From Persicobacter psychrovividus (lineage in GTDB: Bacteria > Bacteroidota > Bacteroidia > Cytophagales > Cyclobacteriaceae): a DNA stretch of 64,000 nt. Below are positions 1-8,664 of the stretch, piece by piece. Within the stretch, counting starts at the first letter, position 1; each line of letters begins with the position of its first letter. The stretch lies in NCBI RefSeq assembly GCF_036492425.1, contig NZ_AP025297.1, positions 142,277 to 206,276 on the forward strand, read 5' to 3'. Position numbers and translations under genes: made by a program. The notes beneath the pieces are model-generated. The model had not been told where the DNA came from. It was given only the letters and a program-made list of their open reading frames with translations, and made no database searches.

Positions 1-1368
1 CAGGGCAAAGACAAGTGGAACGAGTATCTGAGCCGTGTGGAAATCGAAGGGACAAAAGAGCAGAAAGTAACTTTCTATACCAGCCTGTATCACCTTTTTA
101 TCCAGCCAAATAATATCGCTGATGTTGATGGACAATATCGTGGTGCCAAGGGAAAAGTAGCGACTGCTCCTTCCAAAAAATATTACTCGACCTTTTCGCT
201 TTGGGATACTTATCGTGCGGCACATCCGCTCTACACCATTCTTTCGCCGGAAAAGGACACTGAATTTGTGGAATCCATGCTTACCCACGGTGAAGAGAAT
301 GGCTATTTGCCTATCTGGACCTTGATGGGCAAAGAAAACCACTGCATGATCGGTAATCATTCCGTAGCAGCCATTGTCGATGCCTACCATAAAGGCTTGC
401 TCGAAGGTAACGAACGCCGGGCTTACCAATTGATTAAGCAATCATTGACCACCAATCACTGGCACAAATATGATTGGCAGATTTATGATAAATATGGCTT
501 TCTTCCGTCAGATATTTTTAAGAAAGAAGCGGTGTCAAGAACATTGGAAGCCACCTTTGATGATTGGTGTGCAGCCACTATGGCCAAAGATCTTGGGGAA
601 ATGGACGACTATGTCTTTTTCAGCAAGCGCAGTGAATACTATAAAAATATTTTTGATGAATCTACTGGATTTTTCAGGGGAAAAAACAGCGACAGCAGTT
701 GGGTAACGCCCTTCGATCCGCTGAGAAACTCGCACGGACCGACCACCGGTGGTGATTATACCGAAGGAAATGCCTGGCACTATTCATGGCATATTCTTCA
801 GGATCCTGAATCGTTGGTAGAGCTGATGGGAGGGAAGTTGGAGATGGCTGAAAAATTGGACGCCCTCTTTACCATGGATGCTCCGGTGGATGAACACGCA
901 GCCGATGTAACGGGACTGATTGGTCAGTATGCGCATGGTAATGAACCAAGCCACCATGTTATTTACCTTTATAACTATGTGGATCAACCTCAAAAGGCAC
1001 AGCAGCTTATCCGACAGGTAATGGCTACTCAATATTTGAACAGCCCTGATGGTCTTAGTGGAAATGACGACTGCGGACAGATGAGTGCATGGTATGTATT
1101 CAGTGCTTTGGGTTTTTATCCGGTTAACCCAGCCTCGGGAGAGTTTAATATCGGCCTGCCTTTGTACGAAAAAACCAGTCTGAAACTGGGTGAAAATACC
1201 TTGACGATCAAGGCTAATAATCTTTCAGAAAAGAATTGTTATGTCAAGTCTGTAACCTATAACGGGGAACCGATTACCGACTGGAAAATCGCCTATTCAC
1301 AAATCATGAATGGTGGTGTGTTGGAGTTTGAAATGGAAGGGGAGAACAGCCTGATGGCATTATTTTAA
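1..1368 (+). CDS. GH92 exo-alpha-mannosidase, C-terminal part (5' end outside window)
   Basis: The reading frame is open from base 1 (cag ggc aaa), so the true start lies upstream; the GTG at 37 is internal. About 455 residues are visible, roughly the C-terminal 60% of a GH92 enzyme. GH92 enzymes are Ca2+-dependent inverting alpha-mannosidases that trim mannose from alpha-mannans or N-glycans in the periplasm. Family blocks in order: WDTYRAAHP, GYLPIWTLMG, CMIGNHS, TEGNAWHYSW (the Glu is probably the general acid), HGNEPSHH, then GNDDCGQMSAWYVFSALGFY, which carries the catalytic-base Asp region. A Gln in place of the TEGN Glu would suggest a mannosyl-phosphate uncapping enzyme; the Glu is present. 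DUF1080 starts 25 bases after the stop. Linkage specificity cannot be read. Confidence 0.93.
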   Translation, partial: QGKDKWNEYLSRVEIEGTKEQKVTFYTSLYHLFIQPNNIADVDGQYRGAKGKVATAPSKKYYSTFSLWDTYRAAHPLYTILSPEKDTEFVESMLTHGEENGYLPIWTLMGKENHCMIGNHSVAAIVDAYHKGLLEGNERRAYQLIKQSLTTNHWHKYDWQIYDKYGFLPSDIFKKEAVSRTLEATFDDWCAATMAKDLGEMDDYVFFSKRSEYYKNIFDESTGFFRGKNSDSSWVTPFDPLRNSHGPTTGGDYTEGNAWHYSWHILQDPESLVELMGGKLEMAEKLDALFTMDAPVDEHAADVTGLIGQYAHGNEPSHHVIYLYNYVDQPQKAQQLIRQVMATQYLNSPDGLSGNDDCGQMSAWYVFSALGFYPVNPASGEFNIGLPLYEKTSLKLGENTLTIKANNLSEKNCYVKSVTYNGEPITDWKIAYSQIMNGGVLEFEMEGENSLMALF

Positions 1369-1393
1369 ACCTCATTTTTTAATTTTTTTACCG

Positions 1394-2785
1394 ATGGAAA
1401 ACATACGAATATGGCTCATTGCATTGCTGATGATCGTTGGCAGTGGTGCTGTTCAGGCACAAAAGAGCAAGCCGATTTTTAATGGCAAAAACCTTAAGGG
1501 GTGGAAAAAGCTAAATGGTACGGCTACATTTACGGTCAAGGATCAGACGATCGTTGGTACAGTCAATGACAGTAAGGTGAATACTTTTCTGGCCACCAAA
1601 AAGCAATACACTGATTTTGAACTGACCTATGAAATACGCTTGGGTGAAGGGCTCAACAGTGGGGTGCAGGTGCGTAGTCATAGCCAAGCGGATTACAAAA
1701 ATGGCCGTGTACATGGATTACAGATCGAGGCAGAAGATAGCAACCGCAGGTGGTTTGGGGGGATTTATGACGAGGCGAGAAAAGGATGGCGTTACCCGAT
1801 GGAGTATAATCCTGAAGCAAAATCGGCCTATAAGTCAGGAGAGTGGAACAAGGTACGTGTTGTGGCTCAGGGTAATCGGATTGCCACTTGGGTGAATGGG
1901 ATCAATTGTGCGAACCTTTACGAGGAAACAGTGGAAACAGGTTTTATCGCTTTGCAGATTCATGAGGCGCCAGCAGCGCAGTATGGCAAAACCGTTCAGT
2001 GGAGAAATATTCAGTTGCGGGAGATGACTGCTGAGGAGACATTTCCTGAGGCCACCGCGCCGGCAGTGAATTATATGAAAAATCAGCTGACGCAGGAGGA
2101 AAAAAATCAAGGATGGCAACTGCTTTGGGACGGGCAAACCACCAAAGGTTGGCGCGGAGCCAAGCAGGATAATTTCCCTTCCAACGGATGGACGATCGAT
2201 GATGGCGTCTTGTCTGTTCAGGCTTCCGGAGGACATGAATCTACCAACGGAGGCGATATTGTTACTACCTCCCCTTATGAGAACTTTATCCTTGAGCTCG
2301 ACTTTTGGTTTGCTGAAGGAGCCAACAGCGGCATTAAATATTTTGTGGATACGGAATTGAACAAAGGCAAAGGTTCAGCAATCGGCTGTGAGTTTCAGAT
2401 TTTGGATGATCAGCTTCATCCTGATGCCAAGCTGGGCGTTGCAGGAAACAGAACTGTGGGGTCTTTATATGATTTGATCACCGCAGATGGGCAATTTTAT
2501 GAGCCTTCACTTCCGAGGGTAAAATATGTCAATAATGGACAGTGGAACCGTGCAAAGATCATTGTTGAAGGGAATCATGTGGAGCATTGGCTCAACGGCT
2601 GTAAGGTGGTTGAATATGAACGAGGAACACAGCAATGGCGGGCTCTGGTCGCTTATAGTAAATATAAAAATTGGCCGTTGTTTGGAGAGGCAAAGAAAGG
2701 TTTGATCCTGTTGCAGGACCATGGGGATGAGGTCAAGTTCAAAAACATCAAAATCAAGGTATTGGAAGACACACAGGCACTTTAA
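1394..2785 (+). CDS. Secreted two-domain DUF1080 protein (3-keto-glycoside hydrolase-like)
   Basis: 463 residues with an N-terminal signal peptide ending near AVQAQ (residue 23). Two tandem DUF1080 (3-keto-disaccharide hydrolase) jelly-roll domains follow, at about 25-208 and 240-458. Each opens with a related motif: IFNGKNLKGWKK in the first and LLWDGQTTKGWRG in the second. Members of this family characterised in gut Bacteroides cleave glycosides previously oxidised at C3 of the sugar ring, acting with Gfo/Idh/MocA oxidoreductases. Here two such oxidoreductases follow on the same strand at 2812 and 4947, supporting that role. The enzyme should act in the periplasm. Substrate is not readable; the GH92 genes on both sides suggest a mannose-containing glycan. 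Family assignment is firm, reaction is inferred. Confidence 0.85.
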   Translation: MENIRIWLIALLMIVGSGAVQAQKSKPIFNGKNLKGWKKLNGTATFTVKDQTIVGTVNDSKVNTFLATKKQYTDFELTYEIRLGEGLNSGVQVRSHSQADYKNGRVHGLQIEAEDSNRRWFGGIYDEARKGWRYPMEYNPEAKSAYKSGEWNKVRVVAQGNRIATWVNGINCANLYEETVETGFIALQIHEAPAAQYGKTVQWRNIQLREMTAEETFPEATAPAVNYMKNQLTQEEKNQGWQLLWDGQTTKGWRGAKQDNFPSNGWTIDDGVLSVQASGGHESTNGGDIVTTSPYENFILELDFWFAEGANSGIKYFVDTELNKGKGSAIGCEFQILDDQLHPDAKLGVAGNRTVGSLYDLITADGQFYEPSLPRVKYVNNGQWNRAKIIVEGNHVEHWLNGCKVVEYERGTQQWRALVAYSKYKNWPLFGEAKKGLILLQDHGDEVKFKNIKIKVLEDTQAL

Positions 2786-2811
2786 ATTATTTTTAAGCTA
2801 ATTTTTTAATC

Positions 2812-4140
2812 ATGGAAAGTCGTAGAAATTTTTTAAAGAAAACCTCCTTGGCCACAGCAGCTACCCTATTGGCTGGGCATCGTGCTTTTGCCGAAGGAGA
2901 GAAGAAAATCCGTTTCGCCATGTTGGGCTGCGGAGGTCGCTCTCATGCCTTGATCAAAGCGGCGTATCAGTCGGGAGTAGCAGAAATATCCCACCTTTGC
3001 GATGTCGATAAGCGACGTCTCAAAAAGCTGAGTGAATACACCAAACAGTTTACCGATCAACTGCCGAAAACGGAAGAAGACTTCAGAAACCTTCTGACTG
3101 ACCCTTCGGTCGATGCAGTATTCATTGCCACGCCGGAACATTGGCACGCACCTATGGCCATTATGGCGATGCGCGCAGGAAAGCATGTGTATATCGAAAA
3201 GCCATGTAGTCACAACCCGCATGAAACAGAAGTATTGATCGCTACCCAAAAAGAAACCGGCATGATGTGTCAAATGGGTAATCAGCAACGATCCTCGGTT
3301 ACTTCTGCCTTGGCCATCAAAGAAATTAAAGCGGGAATTATTGGCGACCCCTATGCTGCAAAAGCATGGTATGCCAACACCCGTAAGCCAATCGGGATAG
3401 GGAAAGAAGTAGCCGTTCCGGAATATCTGAATTGGGAATTATGGCAGGGACCGGCACCCCGTCAGGCCTATCGGGACAATGTGCATCCTTATAACTGGCA
3501 TTGGTTCAGGGACTGGGGTACCGGCGAAATTCATAACAACGGAACACATGAGATTGATGTTTGTCGCTGGGCACTCGGGGTGGATTACCCCACGCAAGTA
3601 ACCTCCAACGGTGGGCGATTGAGTCACTCAGGCGATGACTGGCAGTGGTTTGATACCCAAACGGCAAGCTATCAATTTGAAGGAGGAAAAATGATTACCT
3701 GGGAAGGTCATAGTTGTAATGGCTTTTCGGTAAATGGCGGACGTGGAGCAATGATTTTCGGCACTAAGGGGTCGATACTTTTGGATCGTGAAAAGTATGT
3801 GCTGTTTGATTTGAAAGGAAAAGAAATCAAACGGGAATTGGAGTCCAACAAAGGAACCTCTAACAATACGGCAGATACCACCGGATTTGACGGCCTAACC
3901 GTATCGCATATTGCCAATTTATGCGAGGCCATTCGAAATGGTCAACAACTCACGGCTCCGATCGATGATGCCGGAATATCCACTCAGTTGTGTCATTTGG
4001 GGAATATTGCTTTGGACCTTCAGCAAAACCTGAAAATCGATCCAAAAAATGGAAGGATCCTCAATAATAAAAGAGCCAAAAAGCTATGGAAACGAAAATA
4101 TGAAAAACAGTGGGATGTAGTGAATAATAAAAGCATTTAA
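2812..4140 (+). CDS. Tat-exported Gfo/Idh/MocA family oxidoreductase (first)
   Basis: 442 residues. The N-terminus has a classic twin-arginine signal (ESRRNFLKK, residues 2-10, then a hydrophobic stretch ending near HRAFA), so the protein is exported folded with its nicotinamide cofactor. The Rossmann motif is MLGCGGRSHA (37-46). The family EKP motif is at 129-131 (EKPCSHN). Gfo/Idh/MocA proteins oxidise or reduce sugar hydroxyls with NAD(P); a GH109-type glycosidase is less likely because the lysine-bearing EKP segment is intact. It starts 26 bases after the DUF1080 gene, and the pair fits the 3-keto-sugar scheme: this enzyme would oxidise C3 so that DUF1080 can cleave. The C-terminus is lysine-rich. 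Exact substrate unknown. Confidence 0.85.
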   Translation: MESRRNFLKKTSLATAATLLAGHRAFAEGEKKIRFAMLGCGGRSHALIKAAYQSGVAEISHLCDVDKRRLKKLSEYTKQFTDQLPKTEEDFRNLLTDPSVDAVFIATPEHWHAPMAIMAMRAGKHVYIEKPCSHNPHETEVLIATQKETGMMCQMGNQQRSSVTSALAIKEIKAGIIGDPYAAKAWYANTRKPIGIGKEVAVPEYLNWELWQGPAPRQAYRDNVHPYNWHWFRDWGTGEIHNNGTHEIDVCRWALGVDYPTQVTSNGGRLSHSGDDWQWFDTQTASYQFEGGKMITWEGHSCNGFSVNGGRGAMIFGTKGSILLDREKYVLFDLKGKEIKRELESNKGTSNNTADTTGFDGLTVSHIANLCEAIRNGQQLTAPIDDAGISTQLCHLGNIALDLQQNLKIDPKNGRILNNKRAKKLWKRKYEKQWDVVNNKSI

Positions 4141-4149
4141 CATCAGATC

Positions 4150-4935
4150 ATGATAACTGAATCATTGAGTTTCCCCGCCATGAATACCTATTTCGAGATG
4201 TTCTTATGGCATCATCAAACATATGCGTTTTTGCATGAGGTATGTGGGGAAGCTCAACGTCAGGTGCTAAAACTGGAGCAAATACTCAGTAGGTATAATG
4301 TTGATGCTGAAGTTTATCAGCTGAACCGGACTGCCACTGAGCAACCTCAGCGGGTCAGTCCGGTTCTTTTTCAATATTTGGAACAGAGTCTTCGTCTTTG
4401 CCAACAAACACAAGGGTTATTTAATATTGGATACTGCGCTGATACCGCCCTGACGGATTGCTTGCACCTTGATCATAGCCGGTCGGAGGCGTTTTTCAGT
4501 GATCCTTCTTTGCAACTGGATTTTGGCGGTATAGGCAAAGGGATTGCTTTGAAAAAAATTGCTGAGATATTGGATATCTATGAGATAGCACATGCCTTTG
4601 TCAGTTTTGGCGGTAGCTCCATACTCACTAAAGGCCGACATCCTTATGCAGATCATTGGTTGTTTGACTTGAGGAATTCGGAATGGGATCATCCGCTTCC
4701 GATGACGGATTCCTCTTTATCCATTAGTGGATATCAAGGACAAAATCATCATCAACAGCAACACATCATTAACCCCGAAAAAAAACAGAAGCAACACCGA
4801 CACCAATTGGTGGTGGTACAACATCACTGTCCAATGGAAGCGGAAGCGATCAGCACGGCTTTGATGGTTGCTGATCAGGGGCAACGGCAGCATATTCTTG
4901 AGGCATTTGAGGTCGAGGATTTGTTCCTATTATAA
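4150..4935 (+). CDS. ApbE-like FAD:protein FMN transferase without export signal
   Basis: 261 residues. Matches to ApbE in order: PAMNTYFEM near residue 9 (family AMGT segment), LEQILSRYNVDAEVYQLNR (39-57; family lE..LSrf..SEi..lN), LDFGGIGKGIALKKI (about 124-138; the FAD/substrate-binding DlGGiaKG block), SFGGSS (about 152-157), SISGYQG, HIINPEKK, and AEAISTALMVAD, which carries the metal-binding Thr region. ApbE enzymes attach FMN to Thr/Ser of target flavoproteins. Unlike the usual periplasmic lipoprotein form, this protein starts directly in the domain, with no signal peptide and no upstream in-frame start, so it is probably cytosolic. A Gln/His-rich stretch (QNHHQQQH...) is unusual. No canonical flavinylation site was found in the neighbouring proteins. 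It lies 9 bases after one Tat oxidoreductase gene and 11 before the next. Confidence 0.75.
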   Translation: MITESLSFPAMNTYFEMFLWHHQTYAFLHEVCGEAQRQVLKLEQILSRYNVDAEVYQLNRTATEQPQRVSPVLFQYLEQSLRLCQQTQGLFNIGYCADTALTDCLHLDHSRSEAFFSDPSLQLDFGGIGKGIALKKIAEILDIYEIAHAFVSFGGSSILTKGRHPYADHWLFDLRNSEWDHPLPMTDSSLSISGYQGQNHHQQQHIINPEKKQKQHRHQLVVVQHHCPMEAEAISTALMVADQGQRQHILEAFEVEDLFLL

Positions 4936-4946
4936 TTTTTTAATTT

Positions 4947-6206
4947 ATGGAAGACAGAAGATCATTTTTGAAAAAAGCGGGTATTGTTGGATCAGCATTC
5001 GTTTTGGGGCTAAACCCTCTCATGAGTACTGGGAAGAATTCAATGGTGAAAATTGCCATCGTAGGTACGGGTAGCAGGGGTAAATTCTTGCTTAATTTCC
5101 TGCTGTCCATACAAAAAGAAAATCCATTCGAAATCACAGCCCTCTGCGACAATTATACTCCTAATTTGACATCAGGACTCAAGCAATGTACCGAGCAGGG
5201 TGTTGATCCGGCCACTTATTCGGATTTCCGCAAAATGATTGCCGAGCATGAGCTTGATGGGGTGGTGATCACCACTCCTTTGCACACTCATGCCGAAATA
5301 GCTGTTTACGCCATGAAAGCCGGGATTCATGTAATGTGTGAAAAAGCGATGGCCCGAACGCTTGAGGATACCAAACAGATGTTGGACGTACAGCAGGCGA
5401 CCGGAAAAATTCTGCTCATCGGACATCAGCGTACCTTCAATCCTAAATATATACAGGCGATGGCGCAGATCCATGCGGGGAAATTAGGAACCATCGGACA
5501 GATAAAAGCCTATTGGCATAGGAATAATGATTGGCGACGGAAGGTGCCTGAAGGAAAGCCAGAGCTTGAAAAGCAGATTAACTGGCGACTGTACAGGGAG
5601 TTTTCTGCGGGACTTTTTACTGAGCTGATGACACATCAATTGCAGGTGGCAAATTGGGCTTTGCAGGCTTCACCGGTATCGGTTCGGGCTTCGGGAAGCA
5701 TCCGTTTTTGGAAGGATGGCCGAGAGGTAGAAGACAATATTGCGGTTATCTTTTCCTATGCCGACGGCACACAATTTATTTATGATTCCATGACAAGCAA
5801 TAGCCTGATCGGAGTGGAAGAACAGATTATGGGCAGTAAAGGAATGATGGAGTTGGAGTCCAATCGGGTTTTCTGGGAAGCTTCCGAAAAAAAGGAACAC
5901 CCAAGTGCCATTGCTCAGCTTTCAGCTCAAATCAAAAAAGGGAAAGCCGAACCGGTGATGGCGGGCGGAAGTTCTTGGAAGCTTGAAGAAGCGGCAGTTA
6001 AGGCGGACTTGCCAATCCTCGAAAATGCGTCAGACGACGATGGCTCTGCTTTATTAATGGCAGGTTTCATCAAGTTCCTGCAAGGTGAAAAATTCCCGCT
6101 ATGGCTTACCTATTCCGCTTATGAGGCGAGTGCGTGGACCCTGCTTGCAGAAGAAGCAATGCTGAGTGGGAAGACGCTGAGCATGCCGGAAAAATATCAA
6201 CTGTAA
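4947..6206 (+). CDS. Tat-exported Gfo/Idh/MocA family oxidoreductase (second)
   Basis: 419 residues beginning with a twin-arginine signal (EDRRSFLKKAG, residues 2-12, followed by a hydrophobic segment). The Rossmann motif is IVGTGSRGKF (38-47). The usual EKP motif is EKAMART (132-138), with Ala for Pro, while the lysine is kept. A YWHRNNDWRRK segment and a MTHQLQVANWAL segment (likely catalytic His) follow. It is only distantly similar to the first oxidoreductase and so probably does a different step, for example reducing the released 3-keto sugar or oxidising a different configuration. The gene starts 11 bases after the ApbE-like gene, supporting co-transcription. The function within a 3-keto-glycoside route is inferred from context. 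Confidence 0.82.
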   Translation: MEDRRSFLKKAGIVGSAFVLGLNPLMSTGKNSMVKIAIVGTGSRGKFLLNFLLSIQKENPFEITALCDNYTPNLTSGLKQCTEQGVDPATYSDFRKMIAEHELDGVVITTPLHTHAEIAVYAMKAGIHVMCEKAMARTLEDTKQMLDVQQATGKILLIGHQRTFNPKYIQAMAQIHAGKLGTIGQIKAYWHRNNDWRRKVPEGKPELEKQINWRLYREFSAGLFTELMTHQLQVANWALQASPVSVRASGSIRFWKDGREVEDNIAVIFSYADGTQFIYDSMTSNSLIGVEEQIMGSKGMMELESNRVFWEASEKKEHPSAIAQLSAQIKKGKAEPVMAGGSSWKLEEAAVKADLPILENASDDDGSALLMAGFIKFLQGEKFPLWLTYSAYEASAWTLLAEEAMLSGKTLSMPEKYQL

Positions 6207-6257
6207 TTCACTTTCATCCTCATCCCAAAAGGCTAATTCCATCTTTTAAGTTCACCT

Positions 6258-8564
6258 ATGTATTTATTCAAAAATTATCCATACCGGTTCTTTCCTCTTT
6301 GCTTCTTGCTTATTTTATCAACATCGATAAAGGCGGAGGGAAGGCAAAATCCGCTTGATCTTGTAAATCCACTGATGGGCACACAATCCGATTTTCAACT
6401 GTCAAATGGAAATACCTATCCGGCTGTCGCCACTCCTTGGGGCATGAATTTTTGGACACCTCAGACCGGTAAAAATGGGGATGGTTGGGCCTATAATTAT
6501 ACTTCAAAAACGATTCGAGGCATCAAACAAACGCATCAGCCGAGCCCTTGGATCAACGATTACGGCGCTTTTTCCTTGATGCCGGTCAGTGGAAAAATGA
6601 TCTTCAATGAAGAGGAGCGAGCATCTTGGTTTTCGCATAAAGCGGAGATTGTCCGTCCGGATTATTACAGTGTTTATTTAGCGGATCATGATGTGCGGGT
6701 AGAACTTACCCCTACGGAAAGAGGCGCTCAGTTTCGGATGAAATACCCGGAGGGGGCCGATAATTATTTAGTTATCGATGCATATCAGGGAGGATCTTAT
6801 ATCAAGTATTTACCCCAAAAAAAGCAGTTGATAGGCTATGCTAAAAATAACCATGGCGGAGTACCTGATAATTTTAAGAACTACTTTGTTATTCAGCTGA
6901 ATGAAGAGGTAGAATATGTAAAAACTTGGAAAAATGATAAAATAACTCCTCATGATGAGCTTGAAGGAGATCACGTTGGGGCAGTCATAAAATTCAAAAA
7001 CAAAGGTGGGCATAAGCGAGTGCAAGTGGCTTCGTCCTTCATTAGCTACGAGCAGGCTTACCTGAATTTGGAACGGGAAATTGGAGAAGATACTTTCGAA
7101 CAGACCCGTCAGAAGGCGCAAAATAAATGGGAAAAGGAACTTGGAAGAATTCAGGTTGAAGGAGGAACTTTGGAGGAGCAAAAAACATTTTACTCTACTT
7201 TATACCGTTTACTTTTATTCCCAAGAAAATTTTATGAGCTCAACGAACAGCAAGAGGTAGTACATTACAGCCCGTACAACGGGAAGGTGTTGCCGGGATA
7301 CATGTTTACTGACAATGGCTTTTGGGATACTTTCAGGGCTGTTTTTCCATTTTTCACGATCATGTATCCCGAAATGGATGCACAAATCATGGAAGGCCTC
7401 GCCAATGCATATAAAGAAAGTGGGTGGTTGCCTGAGTGGGCAAGTCCGGGTCATCGTAATTGCATGATTGGGTCTAATTCCGCTTCCTTAATCACCGATG
7501 CCTATGTCAAAGGGATTCGTGTTGATGCTATTGAAACCTTATTTGAGGCAGTTGTGAAAAACACCACAGGGCATGGACCTGTCAAATCGGTTGGGCGTTA
7601 TGGTGCCGATTATTATAATGAGTTAGGTTATGTTCCTTATGATGTAGGGGTAAAAGAAAATACGGCGCGTACCCTTGAATATGCCTATGCAGATTATTGT
7701 ATTTCGGTATTGGCCGATTCCTTGGGTAAGTCCAAAAAGGTAAAGCAACTGTTTCAGAGCAGAGCACAGCATTATCGCTATGTTTTTGACCCCGAAACCA
7801 AGTGGATGCGGGGAAGAAATAAAGACGGAAACTTCCAATCTCCTTTCAACCCACTGAAATGGGGCGATGCCTTCACCGAAGGGAACAGCCTGCATTATAC
7901 ATGGTCGGTTTTTCATGATATCAATGGGCTGATCGATTTGATGGGAGGAGAAAAAGCCTTTATCAAAAAACTTGATGAGGTATTTGATATGCCTCCGCAT
8001 TACGATGCGTCTTACTATGGATTCCCTATCCATGAGATCAGGGAAATGCAGATCGCCGATATGGGAAATTATGCCCACGGCAATCAACCTATTCAGCACA
8101 TGCTTTACCTGTATAATTATGCCTCTAAGCCGTGGGAAACACAACAGAAGGTGCGTCAGGTGATGAAAAAGTTGTATCAACCAACGCCTGATGGGTATTG
8201 CGGAGACGAGGACAATGGACAAACCTCCGCCTGGTATGTCTTTTCAGCCATGGGCTTCTATCCTGTTTGTCCGGGTACCACCCAATATGTGGTCGGGAGT
8301 CCGCTTTTTGATAAAGTAACGCTCTACCTCGAAAATGGCAACACCTTCGAAATTGAAGCAAAAAATAATGCTGAAAATCATCCCTTTATTCAGCAGGCAA
8401 GACTTAATGGCAAAACCTATGAGCATCACTTCATTGAGCATGCTGATATTCAAAATGGTGGAAAGCTGGAGTTTTTGATGTCGGATCAACCTAATTATCA
8501 GCGCGGATTGAAGCCGGAGGATAAGCCTTTTTCTGTTAGTGGTCCTAAAAATGAACACCTGTAA
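6258..8564 (+). CDS. GH92 exo-alpha-mannosidase, full length
   Basis: 768 residues, the normal GH92 size, with a Sec signal peptide (hydrophobic LCFLLILSTSIKA, cleavage near residue 27). The N-terminal beta-sandwich opens with DLVNPLMGTQS. The (alpha/alpha)6 catalytic domain carries NGFWDTFRAVFP, GWLPEWASPGHRNCMIG, FTEGNSLHYTWS (general-acid Glu), AHGNQPIQHMLYLYNY and GDEDNGQTSAWYVFSAMGFY (base Asp pair). The spacing from the TEGN Glu to the last Asp of GDED is 111 residues, matching what I recall for Bacteroides GH92 enzymes. The enzyme should release mannose in the periplasm. Compared with the partial GH92 at the window start it has GNQP for GNEP and GDED for GNDD, which suggests a different linkage preference. 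Confidence 0.95.
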   Translation: MYLFKNYPYRFFPLCFLLILSTSIKAEGRQNPLDLVNPLMGTQSDFQLSNGNTYPAVATPWGMNFWTPQTGKNGDGWAYNYTSKTIRGIKQTHQPSPWINDYGAFSLMPVSGKMIFNEEERASWFSHKAEIVRPDYYSVYLADHDVRVELTPTERGAQFRMKYPEGADNYLVIDAYQGGSYIKYLPQKKQLIGYAKNNHGGVPDNFKNYFVIQLNEEVEYVKTWKNDKITPHDELEGDHVGAVIKFKNKGGHKRVQVASSFISYEQAYLNLEREIGEDTFEQTRQKAQNKWEKELGRIQVEGGTLEEQKTFYSTLYRLLLFPRKFYELNEQQEVVHYSPYNGKVLPGYMFTDNGFWDTFRAVFPFFTIMYPEMDAQIMEGLANAYKESGWLPEWASPGHRNCMIGSNSASLITDAYVKGIRVDAIETLFEAVVKNTTGHGPVKSVGRYGADYYNELGYVPYDVGVKENTARTLEYAYADYCISVLADSLGKSKKVKQLFQSRAQHYRYVFDPETKWMRGRNKDGNFQSPFNPLKWGDAFTEGNSLHYTWSVFHDINGLIDLMGGEKAFIKKLDEVFDMPPHYDASYYGFPIHEIREMQIADMGNYAHGNQPIQHMLYLYNYASKPWETQQKVRQVMKKLYQPTPDGYCGDEDNGQTSAWYVFSAMGFYPVCPGTTQYVVGSPLFDKVTLYLENGNTFEIEAKNNAENHPFIQQARLNGKTYEHHFIEHADIQNGGKLEFLMSDQPNYQRGLKPEDKPFSVSGPKNEHL

Positions 8565-8664
8565 TTGAGGATATTTTTTAAACGAAATAACAGGGGGACA
8601 ATCCCTAAATCAACAACATTTTTCAATATAGCCTTTACATTATTTTTACCTAAATGATCAAAAA

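Noticed and set aside
2812..4140. GH109-type alpha-N-acetylgalactosaminidase
   Set aside because: It is a Gfo/Idh/MocA protein, but the segments around the EKPCSHN motif and the neighbouring DUF1080 gene match the sugar oxidoreductase pattern better than the GH109 pattern.
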